Positions 50,841-59,592 of a stretch of 64,000 bases of DNA are shown one piece after another. Position 1 is the first letter of the stretch. The number at the start of each line of letters is the position of its first letter. A program made the translations under genes and the position numbers. Origin of the DNA: Pararhizobium capsulatum DSM 1112 (GTDB lineage: Bacteria; Pseudomonadota; Alphaproteobacteria; Rhizobiales; Rhizobiaceae). The stretch lies in assembly GCF_030814475.1 (NCBI RefSeq), contig NZ_JAUSVF010000001.1, positions 1,943,001-2,007,000 on the forward strand, read 5' to 3'. The notes under the pieces were generated by a model. That model was not told the origin of the DNA. It was given only the letters and a program-made list of their open reading frames with translations, and did not search any database.

Positions 50841-52961
50841 ATGAACCTTGCGACCCCCATCAAAGCAGAAAAGTCCATCGGCCACACGGTCTGTCCCCAT
50901 GACTGTCCGTCGGCCTGCGCGCTCGAAGTCGATCTGACGACTGAGGGCCGCATCGGCCGCGTGCGCGGTGCAGCCAGCAATACCTATACCGCGGGCGTCA
51001 TCTGCGCCAAGGTGGCCCGCTATTCCGAGCGCCTCTATCACCCCGGTCGTCTGATGGTGCCGCAGCGCCGTCTCGGTGCCAAGGGCGAAGGTCGGTGGCA
51101 GGAGGTCTCCTGGGAAGCCGCTCTCGACGAGATCGCCAATGCCTTCGTCAAGGCCGAGCAGATCCACGGCTCGGAAGCAGTCTGGCCCTATTTCTATGCC
51201 GGCACGATGGGGCAGGTCCAGCGCGACTCAATCGAGCGCCTGCGCCACGCCAAGCGCTACTCCGGCTTTTTCGGCTCGATCTGCACCAACATGGCCTGGA
51301 CCGGCCTTGCCATGGCGACAGGCTCGCTGCGTGGTCCCGATCCGCGCGAGATGGCGAAATCGGATTGCGTCGTCATCTGGGGCACCAATGCCGTCGCGAC
51401 CCAGGTCAATGTCATGACCCATGCGGTCAAGGCCCGCAAGGAACGCGGCGCCAGGATCGTCGTCATCGATATCTACGACAATCCGACGGTCAAGCAGGCC
51501 GACATGGGCCTCGTCCTGAAGCCCGGCACCGATGCCGCGCTCGCCTGCGCCGTCATGCACGTCGCCTTCCGCGACGGTTATGCCGACCGCGCCTATCTCG
51601 CCCGCTACGCCGACGACCCCGCCGGCCTCGAAGCCCACCTCGCGACCCGCACCCCCGAATGGGCCTCGGCGATCACCGGCCTTTCCGTCGAGGAAATCGA
51701 GGCCTTCGCCAAACTCGTCGGCACCACGCCAAAAACCTATTTCCGCCTCGGCTACGGCTTCACCCGCCAGCGCAACGGCGCGGTCGCCATCCATGCGGCA
51801 GCCTCGGTGCCGACCGTGCTCGGCTCCTGGCAATATGAGGGTGGCGGCGCCTTCCACACCAATAACGACGTCTTCCGCTTCGACAAGCGCGAACTGATGG
51901 GCACCGCCATGGTCGACCCGGATATCCGCATGCTCGACCAGTCGCAGATCGGCCGGGTGCTGACCGGCTATGCCGAGGCGCTGCGCCATCGCGGCCCCGT
52001 GACCGCTCTGCTGATCCAGAACACCAACCCCGTCAACGTCGCGCCCGAACAGCGCCTCGTGACCAAGGGTTTCCTGCGCGACGATCTCTTCGTCGCCGTG
52101 CATGAGCAGTTCATGACCGACACGGCCAAGGTCGCCGATATCGTCCTGCCGGCCACCATGTTCCTTGAACATGACGATCTCTATCGCGGCGGCGGCCACC
52201 AGCACATCCTGCTCGGTCCCAAGGTCGTCGAGCCGCCCTCGACGGTGCGCGCCAACCTTTTCGTCATCGAGGAACTGGCCAAACGCCTCGGTGTCGCCGA
52301 TCGCCCCGGCTTCGGACTGACCGAGCGCCAGCACATCGACCATACCCTCGTCAATTACGGCATCGGTTTCGATGAGTTGAAGCGGGAAAAATGGCTGGAT
52401 ATCCAGCCGGATTTCGACACCGCCCATTTCATCAATGGCTTTGGCCACCCGGACGGAAAATTCCGCTTCAAGGCCGACTGGACCGGCACTCCAGCCCCGA
52501 ACCGCCCGCCCAAAGCGCTCGGTGCCTTCGGCCCGCATCAGGACTTGCCGGAATTCCCCGATCATGTCGACCTGATCGAAGTGGCGGATGCAGAACATCC
52601 CTTCCGTCTCGCAACCTCGCCGGCGCGGTCCTTCCTTAACTCTACCTTCGCTGAAACCCCGTCTTCGGTTCAGAAGGAGGTTCGCCCCGAGGCGATGATC
52701 CATCCGGACGACGCAGCGGTACTCGGAATCGCGGAAGGCGATATTGTCAGGATCGGCAATGTCCGAGGCGAGATCCGCCTGCACGCGAAACTCGGCGGCG
52801 GCGCACGGCGGGGTGTGGTGATCGCCGAGGGCCTGTGGCCCAACGACGCCCATCTCGATGGCGAGGGCATCAATGTTCTGACAGGTGGCGATGCCGTTGC
52901 GCCCTATGGCGGCGCTGCCTTCCACGACAACAAGATCTGGCTGCGCAAGGACCCCGCATGA
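50841..52961 (+). CDS. Molybdopterin oxidoreductase (DMSO reductase superfamily)
   Basis: A 706-residue cytoplasmic enzyme without a Tat signal. The N-terminal 4Fe-4S site is CPHDCPSACALEV with a fourth Cys in GVICAKV. The molybdopterin domain has SWEAALDEIANAF, YAGTMGQVQRDSIERL, GTNAVATQVNVMTHAVKARK and RIVVIDIYDNPT; the C-terminal molydop-binding domain (about 595-700) carries SFLNSTFAETPS and HPDDAAVLGIAEGD. It is formate dehydrogenase/BisC-like and the substrate cannot be assigned. The ATG at 50841 is preferred; a GTG at 50823 is possible. Its stop overlaps the nudK start. Confidence 0.88.
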   Translation: MNLATPIKAEKSIGHTVCPHDCPSACALEVDLTTEGRIGRVRGAASNTYTAGVICAKVARYSERLYHPGRLMVPQRRLGAKGEGRWQEVSWEAALDEIANAFVKAEQIHGSEAVWPYFYAGTMGQVQRDSIERLRHAKRYSGFFGSICTNMAWTGLAMATGSLRGPDPREMAKSDCVVIWGTNAVATQVNVMTHAVKARKERGARIVVIDIYDNPTVKQADMGLVLKPGTDAALACAVMHVAFRDGYADRAYLARYADDPAGLEAHLATRTPEWASAITGLSVEEIEAFAKLVGTTPKTYFRLGYGFTRQRNGAVAIHAAASVPTVLGSWQYEGGGAFHTNNDVFRFDKRELMGTAMVDPDIRMLDQSQIGRVLTGYAEALRHRGPVTALLIQNTNPVNVAPEQRLVTKGFLRDDLFVAVHEQFMTDTAKVADIVLPATMFLEHDDLYRGGGHQHILLGPKVVEPPSTVRANLFVIEELAKRLGVADRPGFGLTERQHIDHTLVNYGIGFDELKREKWLDIQPDFDTAHFINGFGHPDGKFRFKADWTGTPAPNRPPKALGAFGPHQDLPEFPDHVDLIEVADAEHPFRLATSPARSFLNSTFAETPSSVQKEVRPEAMIHPDDAAVLGIAEGDIVRIGNVRGEIRLHAKLGGGARRGVVIAEGLWPNDAHLDGEGINVLTGGDAVAPYGGAAFHDNKIWLRKDPA

Positions 52962-53560
52962 CGAAATTCAAGGATGCAAGGATCGAAATTCTCAAGGACG
53001 AGACGCTCTCGAAAAACTGGTACCACCTGCGCAACATCACCTTCAATTACACCGGCTCGAACGGCAAGACCAAGACGCTGAAGCGCGAGGTCTACGACCG
53101 CGGCAACGGTGCGACCATCCTGCTCTACGACCCCAGGCGTGACAGCGTCATCCTGGTGCGTCAGTTCCGCATGCCCGCGCATCTCAATGGCCATTCCGGT
53201 TGGCTCCTCGAAACCCCCGCCGGCCTGCTCGACGGCGACAACCCGACCGAAGCCATACGCCGCGAGGTGGTGGAAGAAACCGGCTATGTGGTGAAGGACG
53301 TCCACCCGGTCTTCCAGTCCTTCATGTCCCCCGGCGCCGTCACCGAAATCGTCCACTTCTTCGCCGCCGTCATCGACGTGACCGAGCGTGCGGAGGAGGG
53401 CGGTGGCGCGGCCCATGGGGACGAGGATATCGAGGTTCTGGAAGTGCCGCTCGCCGACGCGGTGGCGATGATCGAAACCGGCGAGATCTGCGACGGCAAG
53501 GCCATCATGCTGCTGCAGTGGGCGATGCTGAACAAGGGGAAGCTTGGGGCACAAGCGTGA
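52958..53560 (+). CDS. nudK: NudK-type Nudix hydrolase (GDP-mannose pyrophosphatase-like)
   Basis: A 200-residue Nudix protein. ILKDETLSKNWYHLRNITFN and LKREVYDRGNGATILLYDPR form the N-terminal strand-exchange region. The Nudix box is AGLLDGDNPTEAIRREVVEE then TGY, with Asp in place of the first Glu, as I recall for E. coli NudK. The loop GAVTEIVHFF and AAHGDEDIEVLEV are typical as well. It would hydrolyse GDP-mannose or related sugar nucleotides. ATGA overlap couples it to the oxidoreductase, an odd pairing with no evident shared pathway. Confidence 0.88.
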   Translation: MTKFKDARIEILKDETLSKNWYHLRNITFNYTGSNGKTKTLKREVYDRGNGATILLYDPRRDSVILVRQFRMPAHLNGHSGWLLETPAGLLDGDNPTEAIRREVVEETGYVVKDVHPVFQSFMSPGAVTEIVHFFAAVIDVTERAEEGGGAAHGDEDIEVLEVPLADAVAMIETGEICDGKAIMLLQWAMLNKGKLGAQA

Positions 53561-53642
53561 CCGCTCATCCCTGAGCTCCCGTTTTCCTGCCGTAATCCCT
53601 CGGATTTGCCTCAATCCGGCGGTTGATATCAAGCCGAAACGC

Positions 53643-54125
53643 TCAGGTCCGCCGTCCGGAGCGTCGTCGGGCGCTGAGGATGCCACCCTTGCCCTTGCCG
53701 CAATAGGTCCAGTTTCGCCTGGGGCCGATATCGACATGGATGATGCCGTTGCAATAGCGGCCGACGCCACCGATGCCGGGCGCCGACAAGGCGGCCGCGA
53801 TGATGGAACTCTCCGAAACCCCTGGTACACGGATATCCGCCGCCTGGCAGGTACGATGAAGTGAGCCGCTTCGGCCGGATCGCGGCCTGTGGCCGGACGT
53901 TACCAATGGCCGGCGCCCGGTCCGGGCCGCAATATGCGCCAGGATGCCCTGCAGGCGCTGTGAAAAGCATCCTGTCCTGACCGAAACGGTCTGCACCGCG
54001 TATGCGATCGAAATACTGTGATTTGGAATTTTGACCTTGCGCCTCTTCTCTTCCTTGGCTTCGCAGGAGGTGAAGAACGACAGGGTCAGCAGACAGGTAA
54101 GAGCAATCGAAAAAACGTTACGCAT
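53643..54125 (-). CDS. Exported peptidase M15-like protein
   Basis: A 160-residue protein with an N-terminal export signal (MRNVFSIALTCLLTLSFFTS, Cys21 possibly lipidated, but the lipobox is weak). The C-terminal half resembles the small M15_3 D,D-carboxypeptidase domain: LVTSGHRPRSGRSGSLHRTC then QAADIRV, and GGVGRYCNGIIHVDIG followed by RRNWTYCG. The His/Asp/His zinc pattern appears complete. It would act on peptidoglycan stem peptides. It is convergent with nudK; the long gap upstream holds no clear gene. Confidence 0.75.
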   Translation of the reverse strand: MRNVFSIALTCLLTLSFFTSCEAKEEKRRKVKIPNHSISIAYAVQTVSVRTGCFSQRLQGILAHIAARTGRRPLVTSGHRPRSGRSGSLHRTCQAADIRVPGVSESSIIAAALSAPGIGGVGRYCNGIIHVDIGPRRNWTYCGKGKGGILSARRRSGRRT

Positions 54126-54617
54126 TGCTATCCCCCTTTGCGGATGCCCCTACGGCACGGTGGGTGTTGGATGCGGGCGTATAAGGACACGGAGGGGTAC
54201 CCACGTGTCGTGTGGTGCGCGGGCTATCCAGGGAGGCCCACGTGGATGAATGTCGGATTATTGGTGGAAGGGTAATTTCATCCAAAATAAAGCTATTTTG
54301 TGAAAGGCAATGCTTACTATCCGAAAGAGGTAGGCTCGTGGATAGTCAATTCGTATAGAAGGCAACAATAATATTGAGGAAAATATTCCATATGTGGCCG
54401 ATCGCGCCGCCACAGCCGCGGGCGTTCGTAAACGTCAAACAATCTTGGGCTCTGTTCCCAGGACCACTGGTCCTTCGGCAACCGTCCGGTCGGATCGATC
54501 GCCCAAGCCGCCTGCAGTTCCGCAAGTGTCACCCCATGGAGCGTGCGACCGCCATCGTCACCCAGATCGGCGATCCCGTGGGTCGCGCGGCCTGCCGGTG
54601 CCCTACCTTTGCGTGGC
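54126..54617. other. 492-base gap with a possible coding remnant
   Basis: No gene can be supported. On the minus strand, from about 54616 to 54317, an open frame reads RATHGIADLGDDGGRTLHGV, then LAELQAAWAIDPTGRLPKDQ, then a Trp/Arg/Tyr-rich end. It is protein-like but lacks a start with a ribosome site, and I recognise no family. The stretch 54250-54400 is much more AT-rich than the rest of the window. It may be the leftover of a lost gene plus the promoter of the M15-like gene. Confidence 0.35.
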
Positions 54618-55562
54618 TTAGAACGTGCCCTTCAAGCCGAATTTCACGGACATGCTCTGGTACGACGCGCCGGCTCCATTCTTGCGGCTGTCGGTTTCCC
54701 CGGTCACCGTATCCCGCGAGCGCACGTCGCCGCGTTTGTTGAAGACGTTTTCGTAGGAGCCGCCGAGATACAGCGATGCGGTCTCGGTCACATGATAGGC
54801 TGCCTCGACATTGAGCATCACGACCGGCGCGGCATACATGTCGTCGTGGTAGCGGGTATTGGTTCCCCAGTGATCGTCGATGTCCCTGACGCCGGTCGTG
54901 AAGCCGCCCTTGGCGCCGCCGGAAACAGTGAGGCGATCGATATCCGCGGAGCCGTCGAGACCCACGAAGAAGACCGGGATCTTCTGCTGGTAACTGATGA
55001 CGCGCAACCCGTCCGGAAACGCGCCGATATCGTCGCGCGTCGTGGTGTCGCTGTAGATATAGGTGCCACCGAAGGATTCCCACTTCACGTCGGAATACTT
55101 GAACCCGGCATTGATACCGAACTGCTTGTCGTCATCCGCATAAACCTGGCGGGCGATCTCGATGGATCCAGCGAAATAATGGGACAGCCGCGTATCCGGG
55201 CTGATCGAACGATCGCTCCAGCCGTCCATGCTGGTATCGACATAGAGACCGGGGACCCAGTCGTAGTCGACCATATGGCCGTCGCCATTGGTGCCGATGT
55301 CGACCGTTGCCGTCACCGACCAGTCAGGGGTCAGTTCCACGCCTGCCGCGCCGCTGTAGAGCGTCACGCCCTTGCTTTCCCAGTCGAGCTGGCTGCCTTT
55401 GTGGGAGCCCAGGTAGACATATTCCTTGGCCTCGATGTTCGCGAGCCCCACCGAGCCGCTGAAGGTGAAGCGGCCGTTGTCAAAACTGGCGCCGGTGTCA
55501 TCGGCAAGGCAGGCGGTGGTCGAAAAAAGCAGGCAGGCAATCGATAAAAGGGAAATACGCAT
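54618..55562 (-). CDS. Omptin-family outer-membrane protease
   Basis: A 314-residue protein with a signal peptide ending near ACLAD (about 20) and a ten-strand barrel. Omptin signatures are clear: MVDYDW with Asp99 and Asp101, RDDIGAFPDGLRVISYQQKI, and DIDDHWG with Asp229 and His231. These correspond to the Asp83/Asp85 and Asp210/His212 catalytic pairs of OmpT. KNGAGASYQSMSVKFGLKGT forms the C-terminal strand, ending in Phe. It would cleave surface peptides, often between basic residues, with LPS as cofactor. Omptins are best known from enterobacterial pathogens. Confidence 0.92.
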   Translation of the reverse strand: MRISLLSIACLLFSTTACLADDTGASFDNGRFTFSGSVGLANIEAKEYVYLGSHKGSQLDWESKGVTLYSGAAGVELTPDWSVTATVDIGTNGDGHMVDYDWVPGLYVDTSMDGWSDRSISPDTRLSHYFAGSIEIARQVYADDDKQFGINAGFKYSDVKWESFGGTYIYSDTTTRDDIGAFPDGLRVISYQQKIPVFFVGLDGSADIDRLTVSGGAKGGFTTGVRDIDDHWGTNTRYHDDMYAAPVVMLNVEAAYHVTETASLYLGGSYENVFNKRGDVRSRDTVTGETDSRKNGAGASYQSMSVKFGLKGTF

Positions 55563-55772
55563 GAAGAGAATCCGTCACATGAATTTGAAATTGCGCCGGA
55601 TTGGTATGTATTCGCGGATGCGTCGCAAGAGCCTGAGGCAGATGCGCCCTATTTTGGACACGATGTGTATCCCCACCCGAACCTTTGCCGGTACGGTGAT
55701 GCTACGAGGTCACATCGATGGATGAGGTTTTCGCCAATTTATAGCGTGCAGCAGATACGCACCGATTGCGTG

Positions 55773-56405
55773 TCAGCCCTCGACCCGCACTGTCTTCCCG
55801 CCATCCATGCGTACCTTGTCTTCGGCCAGCAGCCGCAACGCCCTCGGATAGGTCTGGTGCTCGACGGTCAGCACGCGTGCCGCCAGTGCATCCGGTGTAT
55901 CGCCGGCAAGAACGGGCACCTCGGTCTGCAGGATGATGGGCCCTTCATCCATGCCTTCCGTCACGAAATGCACGCTGCAGCCGGCCGTCGCATGGCCCGC
56001 TTCGATCGCACGTCGATGCGTGTCCAGCCCGGGAAAGAGCGGCAGCAGGGAAGGGTGGATGTTGATGATCCTGCCTTCGTGGCGGCTGATGAAGGTGCCG
56101 GAAAGCAGTCGCATATAACCGGCAAGGCAGATGATATCGGGCGAAAGCGCATCGAGCGCCTCAAGGATCGCCGTCTCATGCTCATCCTTGCTGGCAAAGT
56201 CCTTGCGCACGAAGGCGAAGGTCTCGATCCCCAGCGCTTCTGCCTTGGCGAGACCGCCCGCATCCGCCTTGTCGGAGATGACGGCGATGATCTCGGCCGG
56301 GAAGTCAGCTGCTTCGGCCGCCTTGGCTAGCGCCAGCATGTTGGAGCCGCCGCCGGAAATGAAGACGACGACCCGCTTGCGGGCGGTGGCAGGCACGTCA
56401 CTCAT
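55773..56405 (-). CDS. purN: Phosphoribosylglycinamide formyltransferase
   Basis: A 210-residue Pur[21 protein letters not shown] at the start, CLAGYMRLL, the catalytic Asn-His in [14 protein letters not shown] and the Asp in [16 protein letters not shown]. It transfers formyl from 10-formyl-tetrahydrofolate in step 3 of purine synthesis. Its start overlaps the purM stop by 4 bases. Confidence 0.97.
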   Translation of the reverse strand: MSDVPATARKRVVVFISGGGSNMLALAKAAEAADFPAEIIAVISDKADAGGLAKAEALGIETFAFVRKDFASKDEHETAILEALDALSPDIICLAGYMRLLSGTFISRHEGRIINIHPSLLPLFPGLDTHRRAIEAGHATAGCSVHFVTEGMDEGPIILQTEVPVLAGDTPDALAARVLTVEHQTYPRALRLLAEDKVRMDGGKTVRVEG

Positions 56406-57472
56406 AGGGCAAGCGTACCCTTGTAGATGGTGCCGGCAGCACCTTCCTCACGAGCAACCATGCGGCCGAGCTTGAAGACTGTTTCGCCTTCTGCAGTCAG
56501 CGCGGCAGCAACCTGCTCGGCTGCGTCTGCGGGCACCACGGCAATCATGCCGACGCCGCAGTTGAAGGTGCGCAGCATTTCGTTGGCGGCCACGCCGCCG
56601 GTCTTGGCGAGCCAAGAAAACACGGCCGGCGCCTTCACCGCGTCGAGATCGATCTCGGCCGCCAGATGCTTCGGCAGCACGCGCGGAATGTTTTCCGGGA
56701 AACCGCCGCCAGTAATATGGGCAAGCGCCTTGATCGATCCGGTGTCGCGGATCACCTTCAGGAGCGGCTTCACGTAAATCTTCGTCGGCGTCATCAGCAC
56801 ATCGGCCAGCGTGCCTTCGCCGAAGGGAGCCGGCGCGTCCCAGCCAAGGCCCGAGAGTGCCACGATCTTGCGCACCAGCGAGTAACCGTTGGAATGGACG
56901 CCCGAGGAGGCGAGGCCAAGGATCACGTCGCCCTCGGCAATATCGCCTGCCGGCAGCAGCTTGCCGCGCTCGGCAGCACCCACGGCAAAGCCGGCGAGAT
57001 CGTAGTCGCCACCGGAATACATGCCGGGCATTTCAGCGGTTTCGCCACCGATCAGCGCGCAGCCCGCCTGGCGGCAGCCATCGGCGATGCCGCCGACGAT
57101 CGCTGCACCTTGGTCGGGGTCGAGCTTGCCGGTGGCGAAGTAGTCGAGGAAGAACAGCGGCTCTGCACCCTGCACGACGAGGTCGTTGACACACATAGCG
57201 ACGAGATCGATGCCGACGGTATCGTGCTTGTTGGCGTCGATGGCGATCTTCAGCTTAGTGCCGACGCCGTCATTGGCGGCGACGAGCACCGGATCGGTAA
57301 AGCCGGCGGCCTTCAGGTCGAAGAGGCCACCGAAACCGCCGATCTCGCCGTCGGCGCCGGGACGCCGCGTCGAGCGCACATGCGGCTTGATCTTTTCCAC
57401 CAGCAGGTTTCCTGCGTCGATGTCGACGCCTGCATCGCTGTAGGTCAGACCGTTCTTTCCCGCCTCGCTCAT
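56402..57472 (-). CDS. purM: Phosphoribosylformylglycinamidine cyclo-ligase
   Basis: A 356-residue AIR synthetase. It has [20 protein letters not shown], the phosphate-binding [51 protein letters not shown] and [17 protein letters not shown]. It closes the imidazole ring. purM-purN is the usual rhizobial pair; the divergent PerM-like gene and its neighbours follow. Confidence 0.97.
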   Translation of the reverse strand: MSEAGKNGLTYSDAGVDIDAGNLLVEKIKPHVRSTRRPGADGEIGGFGGLFDLKAAGFTDPVLVAANDGVGTKLKIAIDANKHDTVGIDLVAMCVNDLVVQGAEPLFFLDYFATGKLDPDQGAAIVGGIADGCRQAGCALIGGETAEMPGMYSGGDYDLAGFAVGAAERGKLLPAGDIAEGDVILGLASSGVHSNGYSLVRKIVALSGLGWDAPAPFGEGTLADVLMTPTKIYVKPLLKVIRDTGSIKALAHITGGGFPENIPRVLPKHLAAEIDLDAVKAPAVFSWLAKTGGVAANEMLRTFNCGVGMIAVVPADAAEQVAAALTAEGETVFKLGRMVAREEGAAGTIYKGTLAL

Positions 57473-57698
57473 GGCTTAAGTCTCCGCTGGCTTGTCGTAT
57501 GGGGACGTGTTTGGTTGCGATTGGCATGGGTGTACGCCGAGCGCAAGCGCAATAGGCCTGCAAAGGCCGTTTTTTCACCGTTTTGCCCGCATCCCCGAAG
57601 CGTTTTCTGCCATAGGGTTGACCCCGGTCGGCAGCGCATCCTATTTCCTCTCAAGGACGCGGCGGATAGTGCGGCGCGCGCGGACATGGGAAAACGGC

Positions 57699-58835
57699 AT
57701 GATCAGCAACGGTAACCCCGAAAACGGGAGCGGCAAAGGCCTCCAGAGACAGCTCGTCTTCTGGACGCTCTGCTTCGTCGCGTTCATCGCCTTCCTCATG
57801 GTTTTCAGCTCGATCCTCCTGCCTTTTATCGCCGGCATGGCGCTTGCCTATTTCCTCGATCCCGTGGCCGACAGGCTGGAGCGCATCGGCCTCAGCCGCC
57901 TGATGGCGACCGTCGTCATCCTCATCAGTTTCGTCATTGTCTTTGCGCTGTCGCTGGTCATCATCATTCCCGTGGTCGCTTCCCAGGCCTCCGATTTCAT
58001 CCACAAGATGCCGGGTTACATTTCCAGCCTGCAAGCCGTGCTGACAGATGCCAACGCGACCCTGGTGCCGGACTGGATATCGAGCCAGATGGGCACGATC
58101 AAGGAAAACTCGGCCAAGCTGCTGGAGCAAGGCGCCAGTTTCATCGGCACGCTGTTCCAGCAGCTCTGGAACTCCGGACTGGCATTGCTCGACATTCTGT
58201 CCCTGCTGATCGTCACCCCCGTGGTCGCCTTCTATCTGCTGCTCGACTGGGACCGTATGGTCGAGAAGGTCGATAGCTGGATCCCGCGCGACCACATCAT
58301 CACCGTACGCCAGATCGCTCGCGACATGGATTCGACGATCGCAGGCTTCGTGCGCGGGCAGGGCTCGCTCTGCGTCATTCTCGGCCTGTATTATGGCATC
58401 CTGCTGTCGCTGGTCGGTCTCAATTTCGGCCTGCTCATCGGGCTTTTCGCCGGCATGATCAGCTTCATCCCCTATGTCGGCTCGATGGTCGGGCTGGTGC
58501 TGGCGCTTGGCGTTGCGCTCGTGCAGTTCTGGCCGGATTATACGTCGATCATTCTGGTGCTGGCCGTGTTCTTCTCCGGGCAATTCCTGGAAGGCAACGT
58601 CCTGCAGCCGCGTCTGGTCGGCAAGAGCGTCGGCTTGCATCCGGTCTGGCTGATGTTTGCGCTTTTGGCTTTCGGCGCGCTGTTCGGCTTCGTCGGCCTG
58701 CTGATCGCCGTGCCCGCCGCCGCCGCAATCGGCGTCCTTGTCCGTTTCGGTATCGAGCGGTACCTTCACAGTGCGCTTTATCGTGGCCGAAATGCTGCCC
58801 TAAAGGTTGAGCCGGAGCACAATCTTCCGGAATGA
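57699..58835 (+). CDS. AI-2E/PerM-family membrane protein
   Basis: A 378-residue protein of the AI-2E exporter-like family (PF01594 type). There are two paired helices at the N-terminus (FWTLCFVAFIAFLMVFSSIL), a periplasmic or cytoplasmic helical segment (about 90-150), and the conserved C-terminal block FVRGQGSLCVILGLYYGILL, FAGMISFIPYVGSMVGLVLA and FLEGNVLQPRLVGKSVGLHP. Members move small molecules or ions; the substrate is unknown here. GGGAAAA precedes ATG 57699. The stop overlaps the hdaA start, a conserved link in alphaproteobacteria. Confidence 0.88.
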   Translation: MISNGNPENGSGKGLQRQLVFWTLCFVAFIAFLMVFSSILLPFIAGMALAYFLDPVADRLERIGLSRLMATVVILISFVIVFALSLVIIIPVVASQASDFIHKMPGYISSLQAVLTDANATLVPDWISSQMGTIKENSAKLLEQGASFIGTLFQQLWNSGLALLDILSLLIVTPVVAFYLLLDWDRMVEKVDSWIPRDHIITVRQIARDMDSTIAGFVRGQGSLCVILGLYYGILLSLVGLNFGLLIGLFAGMISFIPYVGSMVGLVLALGVALVQFWPDYTSIILVLAVFFSGQFLEGNVLQPRLVGKSVGLHPVWLMFALLAFGALFGFVGLLIAVPAAAAIGVLVRFGIERYLHSALYRGRNAALKVEPEHNLPE

Positions 58836-59530
58836 GCGTAGACATGATCCGTAAGTCAGAACAATTGCCCCTTGCCTTCGGGCATGAACCGCAGACCGGT
58901 CGCGACGACCTTCTGGTCTCCGATCCCCTGAGTGCTGCCATCTCGGTCGTCGATAGCTGGCCGAACTGGCCGTCGCCCGTGGTCATTCTTGCCGGACCCA
59001 TCGGCTCGGGCAAATCGCACCTCGCCAGCATCTGGCGCGAGAAGAGCGGCGCCGTCGACATTCATCCCGAAGCGGATAGCGAAGCTTCCGTCATCGCCGC
59101 CAGCCATCCCGTGCTGTTCGAGGACGCCGATCGTCGCGGCTTCGACGACACCGCGCTTTTCCACGTCATCAACAGCGTCCGCGAAAACGGTAGCCATCTC
59201 CTGATCACCAGCCGCCTGTGGCCGATGTCCTGGCCGGTCGCGTTGCCTGATCTGCGCTCGCGGCTCAAGGCGGCGACCGTTGTCGAGATCGGCGAGCCGG
59301 ATGATGAGCTTCTGGCGCAGGTTCTCGTCAAGCTGTTCGCCGACCGCCAGCTTTTCGTCGATGAGCGCCTTGTCGCCTATATCGTTGCGCGCATGGAACG
59401 CTCCCTGGATGCGGCCCAGACAATCGTCGAGCAGCTTGATCGACTTGCCCTTTCGCGCGCCAGCCGCATCAGTCGCGCACTCGCCGCTGAAGTGCTCGAC
59501 AGCCTTGGAAATAAAAGCGAATCCGATTGA
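58832..59530 (+). CDS. hdaA: HdaA-type regulator of DnaA (regulatory inactivation of DnaA)
   Basis: A 232-residue DnaA-related AAA+ protein without the DnaA DNA-binding domain. QLPLAF (11-16) near the N-terminus fits a clamp-binding motif. Walker A is [20 protein letters not shown] is in the Walker B place and [12 protein letters not shown] follows. It promotes hydrolysis of DnaA-bound ATP at the replication clamp. It overlaps the PerM-like gene by 4 bases and precedes ppk. Confidence 0.9.
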   Translation: MSVDMIRKSEQLPLAFGHEPQTGRDDLLVSDPLSAAISVVDSWPNWPSPVVILAGPIGSGKSHLASIWREKSGAVDIHPEADSEASVIAASHPVLFEDADRRGFDDTALFHVINSVRENGSHLLITSRLWPMSWPVALPDLRSRLKAATVVEIGEPDDELLAQVLVKLFADRQLFVDERLVAYIVARMERSLDAAQTIVEQLDRLALSRASRISRALAAEVLDSLGNKSESD

Positions 59531-59592
59531 CTGTCACAGTTCCGTCGTCAAACTACGGTAGCTGCATTGCAGGTGTAAGAGGGGCAAGGACT

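Noticed and set aside
51228..52925. A 565-codon minus-strand frame opposite the molybdopterin oxidoreductase
   Set aside because: Antisense shadow rich in Gly/Glu/Arg; the plus strand has the 4Fe-4S and molybdopterin motifs.
54529..55083. A 184-residue Arg/His-rich frame inside the omptin gene
   Set aside because: It is a shadow frame on the same strand; the omptin frame carries the catalytic motifs.
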